Shown here: positions 25,620 through 35,500 of the stretch, in pieces
Layout of the letters: the number at the start of each line of letters is the position of its first letter
How positions within the stretch are numbered: the first letter of the stretch is position 1
Assembly: GCF_018143015.1 (NCBI RefSeq)
Contig: NC_054751.1
Span: forward strand, 19,887,292-19,951,291
Source of the DNA: Lytechinus variegatus
Lineage: Eukaryota > Echinodermata > Echinoidea > Temnopleuroida > Toxopneustidae
Direction of reading: 5' to 3'
Length of the DNA: 64,000 nt
Position numbers and translations under genes: made by a program
The notes under the pieces: model-generated
Seen by the model: only the letters and a program-made list of their open reading frames with translations
The model's database searches: none
Told to the model about the DNA's origin: nothing

Positions 25620-28600
25620 ATTTAGTAAGATACTTATTCATTTTTCCTTATTCAAATTGTGAAGTTAGAAACTTCATCCCTTTTCCTTTTGCAAATTGTG
25701 AAGTGAGCTAGTTATTACCTAATTCCTTATTCGAACCACTCTCTCCTTATTTAAAATTGCCCTCTCCATGTTCAAAATACACTTTTCGTCATTCAAAATG
25801 CTTTTCCGTCTTCAAAATATTTCTCATCATTCAAAATACACTTTTCCTTATTAAATATACACATTTCCTTATCAAAAATTCACTTTTCCCTATTCAAACT
25901 GCACTTTTCCTTATTCAAAATGCACTTTTCCTTATTCAAACTGCACTTTTCCTTATAAAAAAAGCACCTTTCATTGTTCAAAATACACTTTTCTTTATTC
26001 AAACTGCACTTTTCCCTATTCAAAATACACCTTTTCTTATACAAATTTTTTTTTTTTTTCAGAAATACACTTTACCTTATTCATAATAAATTTTTCTTTA
26101 TTCTCTCATTACATGATGCCAAGTGTTATTCGGGTTGGAAGCTAGCGTTAGTTAGGCCTGTGCCAAAGAAACCTAATTCAGAAGTAAACTTCAATAACTT
26201 CAGGCCAATAAGTAACCTTCAATATGTGTCAAAGTTGGTTGAAGGGGCAGTCACTGCTCAAATTCAGGAACATCTCGATCGTAACAACCTCTTCCCCTTA
26301 ACACAGTCAGCTTACAGGAAGTTTCACAGCACAGAAACAGCCCTACTAAAAGTCAAGAATGAGTTACTAATGGCTATGAACCAACAGAAAGTTACCTTTT
26401 TAGTACTATTAGACCTTAGTGCTGCGTTCGACACTATTGACCATAGTATACTTGCTGAAATATTGGAAACTGATTTTGGGATAACAGACTCTGCTTTGTC
26501 TTGGTTGCAGTCTTACCTTTCCGATAGGCAGCAACAAATATCAATTGGTGACATTACCTCAAAGAAATTTGATGTTAGATGGGGCATTCCCCAAGGGTCC
26601 AGGCTCGGACCTCTCCTTTTTTCCCTTTATTCTAGTAGGCTTTTTTCGGTTATCAAAGCATACTCTGAAAAAATATCTTGTCACTGTTATGCAGATGACA
26701 CTCAATTATACATTTCCTTCAGCCCAGTCAGGGAACAAGAACAGTCCTGTGTTTTGTCTCTTGAACACTGTCTACAGGAACTTCGTAGATGGATGTTGAG
26801 CAGTAAGTTGAAACTCAATGATAGCAAAACTGAGTTTCTTATTATTGGAACACCTAGACAAGTGTCTAAACTAAATATAGATTGCATAACAGTTGGAAAT
26901 ACTGTAGTAAAGCAGACCATGGTTGCAAAAAACCTTGGTGTCTGGTTTGACTCGCAGCTAAACATGGAAACCCACATATCCAAAACATGCAAAACTGCCT
27001 TTTATCATCTCTACAACTTACGTCATATCCGAAAATATTTAAGCAGCACATGTATTGATACACTGGTCCATGCATTTGTAACAAGCAAGTTGGATTATTG
27101 TAATGGACTACTTTTTGGCTTACCAGATTCTCAGATAAACAAATTACAGCGTGTTCAAAATGCATGTGCCAGACTCATTTGTAATTCGCCCAAATTTTCC
27201 CATGTAAGGCCCCTACTCATCCATCTACATTGGCTTCCAGTACGTCAGCGAATCAAATTCAAAATAATGCTCCTAACATATAAGATACTACATGACATGG
27301 CCCCCACCTATCTCAGTGAACTCCTTAAATTAAAATCACCCACCCAGTCTTACAGGCTTCGTAGTTCCCATGACACAATGCTCCTCAGTCTCCCAACATG
27401 TAAAACAAAGATCACACTAGGTGACCGTGCCTTTATCAGTGCTGCACCCAAACTCTGGAATAGTCTCCCTTCCTCAATAAGAAATGCATCCTCTGTCAAC
27501 TTATTTAAAACCAAACTGAAATCCCACCTCTTTCAAGATAGTTTTTAATAAGAAGTCACTTTTTCATGTTTTTGATTATGTATTTTGTAGAAATAATTAA
27601 TCTTTACTTATTTTTCTTCGATTCATTTAGTGAACTAAATTTTTGCGTATCCTGTTAATAATTGTTTTTCTGCTTATCTGTTATGTATTGTAATGCGCAG
27701 TTGAGTATATCCAAATAGAAATTGCGCAATATAAATTTACAATTATTATTATTATTATTATTCAAAATGCACTTTTCCCTATTCGAAATAAACTTTTTCT
27801 TCAAACTGCACTTTTCCTTATTCAAAATACACCTTTTCTTATACAAAATACACTTTTCCTTATTCCAAATGCACTTTTCCTTATTAGAAATGTACTTTTA
27901 ATTATTTCAAAATACACTTTTCCTCATTCATATACACTTTTCCTTATTCAAAATACACTTTTCCTCATTCAAATACACTTTTCCTTACTCAAAATTCACT
28001 TTTCCTTATTCAAACTGCACTTTCCGAATGTAAAATACATTTGTCCTTATTGAGAATACACTTCCTTGTTCAATCTGCACTTTTCCTTATCAAGAAATAC
28101 ACTTTTCCTTATTCAAAATGCAATTTTCCTTTTTCAAAATATACTTTCCCTGTTCAAAATACATTTTTCTTATACAACATACACCTTTCCTTATTCAAAA
28201 TACAACTTTCCTTATCGGAAATACACTTTACCTTATTCATAATAAACTTTTCTCTATTTGAAACACACTTTTCCTTATTCATAATAAAATTTTCCTTATT
28301 AAACTGCACTTTTCCTATTCAAAATACACATTTTCTTATACAAAATACACTTTTCCTTATTCCAAATGCACTTCTCCTTATTATAAATGTACTTTTAATT
28401 ATTAAAAAGGCACTTTTCTTCATTCAAAATACAATTTTCTTTATTCTAAGTACACTTTTCCTCATTCAAAATACTTTTTCCTTATCCAAAATACAGTGTT
28501 CCTTCTTCAAAGATGCAATTTTCCTTATTCAAAATACACTTTTCCTCATTCAAAATACACTTTTCCTTTTTCAAAAGGCACTTTTCCTTATTCCAAATAT

Positions 28601-28860
28601 GCATTTCCTTTTTCGAAATATACTTTTCTTTATTCCAATCTTGAGTAAGGAAAAGTGGATTTTGAGTAAGAAAATGTGCATGTTGAATAACGAGAGAGTG
28701 GTTTGAATAAGGAAAAGGGAATAAATATCTAACTTCACAATTTGCCTAAGGAAAAGGGATTAAGTAGCTAACTTCTCAATGTGAATAAGGGAAAAGTAAT
28801 AAGTAGCTAACTTCACAGTTTGAATAAGGAATAAGAAGCTAACTTCTCGGAACTTCATCA
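25620..28860. mobile_element. Foldback element with 21-bp minisatellite core, intron 3 of CYP gene 2
   Basis: Inverted ends of about 150-200 bp share TTATTCAAATTGTGAAGTTAG-like and CCACTCTC blocks: plus sense at 25625-25750, minus sense at about 28650-28855. The core, 25750-26100 and 27760-28640, is a tandem array of a unit of about 21 bp, ATTCAAAATACAC then TTTTCCTT, with many variants. Long frames through it, rich in Leu-Phe-Leu-Ile, arise from the period of 21 being divisible by three and are not genes. A LINE (26101-27762) is nested in the array. Confidence 0.7.
26101..27762 (+). mobile_element. 5'-truncated CR1/L2-like LINE with open reverse transcriptase frame
   Basis: An uninterrupted frame to the stop at 27546-27548 encodes most of a reverse transcriptase and its C-terminal region. 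Visible are WKLALVRPVPKK near the start, motif A LLDLSAAFDTIDH, GIPQGSRLGPLLF, and the catalytic YADD (26688-26699). The C-terminal blocks include LDYCNGLLFGLP, HLHWLPVRQRIKFK and FISAAPKLWNSLP. The endonuclease and ORF1 are absent, so it is truncated. The frame remains formally open upstream to a Met at 25974 only because it runs into minisatellite. The 3' end GCGCAATATAAAT plus (ATT)n, 27738-27762, is CR1/L2-like. The long open frame indicates a young insertion. Related decayed tails lie at 40836 and 43876. Confidence 0.9.
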
Positions 28861-29232
28861 AAGGCCTGTCCCAGACGAAAGTAATCAAATCTGAGTGATG
28901 CACGTTGAATACGTGACATACACACAAAAAGTCCCTAAAAGACCTAAACGGGTGCTTGTTCGTGTATGTTAGTGGATGGAGGGGGGGGGGGGGGTATGAG
29001 GACAATCTGGGACTCACTAGTATTAATCACCATAGAGGTGTCGTGTGTTTAAAACTGGAATTTTAATCCATTATTCGGGCTCATTCTCCGACATAACACT
29101 TAAGCATAGTTTGGTGAAAGGAAACGCGTTTCGGACAGATTTTATTTCTACCAAACTATAAAACTCTGAATGAACCTTTACCGTAGACCAGATTTGGTGT
29201 ACTTTCTTTCTGATCTTGACCTCCCTCATCAG

Positions 29233-29411
29233 GTCGCCGTGATTGCCTAGGTCAACAGCTTGCTAAGATGGAGACATTTCTGCTCTTCACCAACCTCTTC
29301 CAGCAGTTCGAATTCAAACTTCCTTCTGATCAACCAACCCACACCATGCGAGGACAGCCTGGAATTACAATGTCACCAGAAAGCTATAAGATCTGTGCCT
29401 CTGAACGCTGA
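29233..29411 (+). CDS. Exon 4 of CYP gene 2 (haem-loop exon)
   Basis: Acceptor CATCAG at 29227-29232, then the haem-loop residues [15 protein letters not shown] through [11 protein letters not shown] and a TGA stop. Exactly 179 bases, as in genes 1 and 3. It lies 5.5 kb beyond exon 3 because of the nested repeats in the intron, so it could easily be missed or split off in automated annotation. Confidence 0.9.
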
Positions 29412-29924
29412 TTTATATGAAATGGATAGGGAGGCCTGAAGATCTTGAATGAACACTAATTTAATTTAATTCTTTGTAATTATTCCTTCATAATTATTTT
29501 AAATGTAGATTTAACTTGTCTTTGAATATACTTGATTTTTTTTTAATTTAAAGAAAGTTCAAGTATAATGCTGACTTGCTTCGATAAAATCATTCTAACT
29601 CCAACTAGGCAAATATAAGATGTTTATTACTTAATAAAAGCATATTGAATGTACTTATAATTTCCATGAACGCCTTATTTGCAAAATACATGAATATTCA
29701 TTAAGAGCAGAGCAAGAAAAAACAATTTCATTAAATAACTATGAAATTTATTTTCTGTTTGAAAATGTTCTGGATTAGGGAATGCAGAACACGTTTTTGT
29801 TGAATCAAGGAAAGAGCAACATTTAAATAGTCATTCATCTGAAAGTTCAGATTTTTGTCTTGGTTTTCGAAATAGACATGAAATACTCCGAAAATTTGTT
29901 TTGCCCAATCGAATTGGACCCGGC

Positions 29925-30100
29925 AGCCGCTGTGCAGTGCCAGATCGACAAGGCTCTATCCCTTTAATTGTTTAAAGCCAAATATGGTAGCAGCGACTCC
30001 TATCTTTTAACGTCTTTTGGTCTGACGCGGCAAGGGTTTGAACCCCCGACCTCCCGGTTGTGAGACGGATGCTCTTCCAATTGAGCCGGCACACCGGTCT
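29925..30100 (-). mobile_element. tRNA-derived SINE, minus strand
   Basis: On the minus strand an A-box-like GGCTCAATTGGAAGAGC and a B-box-like GGGTTCAAACCC flank CCGTCTCACAACCGGGAGGT, which resembles a tRNA anticodon arm. The T-arm does not pair well and the acceptor stem does not close, so this is a SINE head and not a working tRNA. A body of about 90 bp follows. Confidence 0.65.
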
Positions 30101-30446
30101 TTATGTGGATAAAAGATGTCTCAGCTGAAATGATGAAATCAAAAGTCAGATTAGTAATGGACTATCGTGCTTTGAAAGCCTCCTCGCCCATTTTTTTTTA
30201 TGTTGCAGTGATTATTTTACTAAATTGGATTGAGTAAAATGTTACAACACTTGAAAAATGAAGACAGTTTCTCCACAATAATTTATAAGTGAATACCAGA
30301 GTATTTGGGGATTTCATTATATCAGATTTATTTCATTATTATACCCGTCACATCTGATTTATATATGTACGCATTTCCTGTATTTAGTTCAAATTACACG
30401 ATCTCTGATCTATTGATTTTATGCTGTTGTCGGTGTTGAAAATGGA

Positions 30447-31215
30447 ATGAAATCAAAGGAAAAAGTATTTCAAATCTATTACAATCTTCCAAATATAAAA
30501 ACCGCATCACGAATAATTGACTCTTTCATAAAGTCAATATATGGTTCGGAGGTATGGGCCACTTTTACCGTCAACTTTAAAAAGTTAGCGGAGCTTGCAA
30601 ATGGTAATTCAAAGTTGTATTTGAGAAATGAAATTCAGTGTGTCCAGTTTCAATGGTTGAGAAATGTCTTGGGAATTAACAAAAGGAGCAGCCACTTAGC
30701 AATACTTGCAGAAGTTGGAATGTATCCATGGAAAGTTAAAGATATTTTCAATCGCCAGTTCGTATTGGATTTACATAATGATCGAGCAAATGGTGTTGAA
30801 CAAAATAAATTGAGAACTTATAAACGTTTTAAACAAAATATACAAACAGATAAATATCTATTAACTGTTAAAAATCAGAAAATACGGAAAAACATGTCAA
30901 TTTAGAACAAGTTCCCATATCGATTGAAACTGGAAGACATATAGACGTCCTGATAAAATACCCTCACATTTAAGAACGTGCAATAATTGTAATTCAGGAA
31001 GGGTTGAGGATGAGTATCACACAAGAATGAATGTAATGTACACACAACTGAAAGGGTGGTGTTTTTTGACAAAATAGCTGAAATGTATAAACAGTTTAAG
31101 AACCTTAGCGATGAAGACAAATTTATATTCATAATGAAACTTGATAAAGAAAATATAATTGATAATTTTTGTAAGTTCTTCAAAGCGATTATAAATAAGA
31201 GGGGTGAGTTTTAAC
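30447..31215 (+). mobile_element. 3' fragment of a LINE (reverse transcriptase C-terminal region)
   Basis: A frame at 30447-30905 contains IIDSFIKSIYGSEVWATF and QFQWLRNVLGINKRSSHLAI followed by LAEVGMYPW, the pattern seen after the polymerase domain in many LINE proteins. It continues in other frames with CNNCNSGRVEDEYH and FDKIAEMYKQFKNLSDEDKF to a stop at about 31214. At least two frame changes separate the parts. No polymerase core remains. It lies between CYP genes 2 and 3. From 31216 to 32543 I see nothing coding; AT-rich DNA only. Confidence 0.75.
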
Positions 31216-32543
31216 ATCAAGTACATTTTTCTTTTAAAATTTTTTAAGCTATCTAAAATCCACCAAAGCCACCATTGCCAAAGATATATCTCTAACATTA
31301 TACATTTATTTACTTCCTGATTTGTATTCGATAATTAGATAACTTATGTATATTGCATTATGCTACACATTCTTTATGTTAAATTTCAATTCGTCATTTC
31401 TCTTTTATATAGATGTATATCTTTATAATAATTGGTAATATATGTACGTATTACTGATTTATACGACATACAGTTATGAATCTTTTTGTTTATGTTATCA
31501 GTCATAATCAGTGTATATATTTTAAAACAAAATATTCATGCCATATGAATGAAGTTTGTTAATAAATTCAGTAGTATTTCAATCACGTGTACCCTACACA
31601 TTTTCACGATAATACTTCTGATGTAATTGAGAAATAATGTATGTGTATGTAAAAAAAAATCGCTTTCGCCCTTAAATGTTAAAGTGTTTCGATTATACAA
31701 GAGGGCTATATATAATGCATTCAATTAATCAATTAAAAAAGAACCCCATCTTTCTTGACTGTTCATGAGAAAGCTATATGTTTGTCATTTTGCCTCCGAA
31801 GAAGATTCTGCTAGGATCGAAAGCTTAGGCCCCTTTTGACTTTCTTGAATGCAATAATGATCAGTGAACTTCTACTATATGGAAGTGTGATTTTTTGTTG
31901 TCAATTTTCTGTTTTCCTCAGGAATAGGATAATAATGCTTTATATTCAACCTCTGATCCGATCATATGGGACACACCCACGGGTAATATCCACGTACTGC
32001 AGCTAGCTGCACATTAATGTGATCAAGTCTGAAACCATGTATGGGTCACGAACCTTGCCTCTTGAGGGGGGGGGTATGCTGAATCGAATAAAATGAAATT
32101 AACATGATCCCGGGAACACGATCTTTATACGAATGTACTCAACCAGAAAGTCATGTGATCAGTTGAAAGAGACTGTGAAGAGAATATGCCCTTTGTTACA
32201 TTAGCTCGCTTGGCTCATCATCAGTCGCTCAATTATAGTAGTTCAAGTGCATGCATGGAATGAAATCAAAAAGAGCATGTACACATTTCACAGTTGATAC
32301 GACGTTAGATATTTTTCCACGTATTTCGAAACAACTGGACAAGGAGACGACGAAGGGGAAGAAACGGAAGAGAAAGACAATAAAGAAGAGGAAAAATTTG
32401 GATGAAGTGGGAGAAGGAAATAGGAAAATGGACAAAGTACTGTAAAACATGCGCATCTGGTTCCTTTTTTCATAATTAAGTGACAAGAAGAAGTGCATGA
32501 TCGTGATTGTCAAGACTACTAAATCCATCTTACCTGCAACAAC

Positions 32544-35500
32544 ATGGTTTTGCTCTCATTTACATCGATATTCCTCGGATTTATCGCGTTTCTTATTTGC
32601 CTATGGGTCATTCGGCGCCCGAGAAACCTTCCCCCGGGGCCATGGGCGCTGCCTTTGATTGGATACCGATTCAAAGTGGGCCTGATTCATGAAGCATACG
32701 TGGAACTGGCAAAGAAATATGGACCGATTTTCAGTGTACGACGAGGCCCGCTTCTATTCGTGGTCTTGAATAATAAGGAGAGCGTAAAACAGGCACTGGT
32801 GAAGTCAGGAGAGTTCTTCTCAAATCGATTCGTACCAGGACCCATCAACTGGACCATATTAGATGCCAAAAAAGAAGGTAACGTACCATATCTGTACTTC
32901 GACCTTAAGAAGACTGCACATCATGGGTTCGGGGAAATTTAGATGTTTTATTTGCTGACAGAATAGATCTACATGTAATTTCGTCTATTTATACATGTAC
33001 ATCTTTGAATCATATGTATCATGACTCAATTTGTTTGTGATAATATTATAGTTTACATTATCATGTCAGCTAGACTAATCTAAACATTTCACCACATTCA
33101 AGCCAAAATTAAACCAAACTAGTATTTCCTGTTAATCATTCTACTTTCAGAATTGTCTAAACTTGTTTGTTACTGAAATTAAAACCCTACAATTTTAGAT
33201 ATTCCCCCTTTCACAGGGTCTCTCTCTGTCTATTACAAACAGGATCTTCAGAATCTATCTAATATGGTCGATGCAATATTCATGAAGAATAGTTATATTA
33301 TGATAGGTTGACAGTTTATCTATGTCAGATGAGTATTCCATGAACTTGAGTTATAAAAGACGCATTCCAATATTTTGAAATATAGATATTTTCTATTTGG
33401 TAAATGTATGTATTAAAAAAAAGAAATTTTGCATCTATTCAAGAAACGTTGATCATTCTGCAAAATCTGTAACCAAATAAGGGAAAGGAATTCGAGCCTT
33501 TTTTTCAACATATTCATAATAAAATTAGGATTTCATTGAATCGGAGCTAAAGTCTTCCTCGTGTATTATACTCATTTTTTTAATACATTCTTGAATATAA
33601 CTATGACAAATCAAAGTCGATGACACTTTTCAATTCTCAGTTTTGTTTTCATTCTCCATTATAATTTTCTGCTGTCACGATATGTAACTCCTGGGGGGCG
33701 TTTCATCAACATTTTTGTCCGACAAGTTGTCAGATCTGGTTTCTTTCCTTGATTTTGATTGGCTGAGAAGCTCTGTAACTATGGTAACTGTCGGATAAAA
33801 TGGGATTTGTCGGATAAAACGTCTGACATGTCCTTTCATGAAATGCTCCTCTGGTATCCTAAATTTATTTATCAATAGGACTCTATGACACTAAGCGATT
33901 CTTTTATAGCAATATTCTCAAATGGTCACTTTGTTCTCTGTTGAATTGCGAACTACCGCCCTATTTCATTATTACCAAGCATATTTAAAATACTTAAAAA
34001 AAGAATTTACAAACGACTATATTATTTTATGGACACGAATAAATGATGAATTCCTAATCAATACGGTCTCAGGACAAATCACTCAACTGACTATGCAATT
34101 TTACAATTATACGACAAAATAACAGATTCATTTTTTTAAAAAAGAGCACACTGTCGGGGTTTTCATGGATCAATGGAAAGCATTCGATAATATCGATCAT
34201 CATATACTATTTTTGTAAATTAAAAACATATGGAATCAGAGGGATTGTTTTATCATGGTTTAAAAATTATCTATACAACATAAATATCGATATGTTAATT
34301 TTAACTCTAAATCTTCTGAAGTTTGTAATGTAAAATCTGGAGTACCACAGGGTTCTATCTTAGGCCCTATTTTATTTTTGATTTATATGAATGATATAAT
34401 CAATGCTTCATCCTTATGTTTTCTTCACAGATGATACCAATAATTTTTTTTCACACAGTAACTTAGACGTGCTTGTAGCAGTACTCAATAATGAATTAAC
34501 TAAATTGTCCATGTGGTTTTAATCAAATAAACTCTTCTTAAACATAAAAAACAAATTTCATGTACTTTAAACAACATTCATATTGCTGAAAAAGAAGAAA
34601 CGAAATTTTCAGGTGTATTGATTGACTCTAATTTACCTTGGAATAGTCACATTTGTTATGTTAGCAAACTAGTTGCCAGAGGTATTGGCATACTATTTAA
34701 ACTGAAATATTGTCTTTCCCAAAGATCATTATTTATGCTGTACAATTCTTTTATTTTGTCACACATATAATATTGCAACATATTGTGGGGTAATAGCAAC
34801 AAAACGAAAATAGACTCAATTCTGCGCCTCCAAAAGAAAGTACTCCGCATTTGTTCCCAATCGCAATTTTTAGCACATACTGATTATATTTTTCGGAACC
34901 TTGAAATGTTGAAAATTCATGACATTCATACTTTCCAAACTGCCATTTTCATGTATAAGTTATCAACCAAATCTACATCTACACCCTTTCATGATATTTT
35001 TGTTTACAACAGCAACATTCATCCATATCCTACACGCCACTCATCAAATACTAACCTCATAAACCCGAAAACAATATTAGCACACAAAACGATCAGACAT
35101 GATGGCTCAGACATCTGGAATGATTTGCCCAATGATATTAAACTCATCTATCTTTTCTTTCAAAGCTTCATAATAAAATATCTTTCATCGATTAAGTATT
35201 CTTAATTATCACACCTGCACGTTCACCCCCTTGCACACACACACGCACACTTCATTTCTTCTTTCTCCTTTTTTGATGATTTGTGACGTCATATTTTTCT
35301 TCCAGACCTATGGAATATAATTGGTTTCCATGTAGCCCTTTATACCTTTTAGCTGCTATTACTCATCAAGCATTTATTTTGCTTATATAGTTTGCCACTG
35401 CATTTGTTTTTCACTAATTTGTCTTATCCTTAAATTATATTCATGTCTAAATTTTGTTATGACACTATGTTACATCAAGTTTGTCACATTGCATTATACT

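Larger units (their letters stand above)
16465..29411 (+). pseudogene. Cytochrome P450, CYP2 clan, gene 2 (frameshift in exon 1)
   Basis: Same architecture as gene 1: exons 16465-16799, 21186-21793, 23383-23710 and 29233-29411. Exon 1 is 335 bases instead of 334. An extra C in the CCCGGGG run at 16555-16561, inside the codons for the proline hinge, shifts the frame and leads to a stop soon after. The rest is intact and conserved: WDDQR C-helix, AGTDTT I-helix, EIMR K-helix, FNPDRF, and haem loop FSAGRRDCLG. Splice sites are good, and AATAAA lies at 29633-29638. Either a very recent pseudogene or a sequencing/assembly error at a C/G run; the conserved downstream exons favour recent loss or error. 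Introns total about 11.5 kb because of nested repeats. Confidence 0.8.

Noticed and set aside
28041-28706. 221-codon open frame rich in Phe, Leu and Ile
   Set aside because: It is generated by a 21-bp tandem repeat whose period is a multiple of three, so stops are avoided in one frame by structure rather than by selection.
30015-30090. Possible tRNA gene on the minus strand
   Set aside because: The A and B boxes are present but the T-arm has mismatches and the acceptor stem does not pair; a SINE head fits better.
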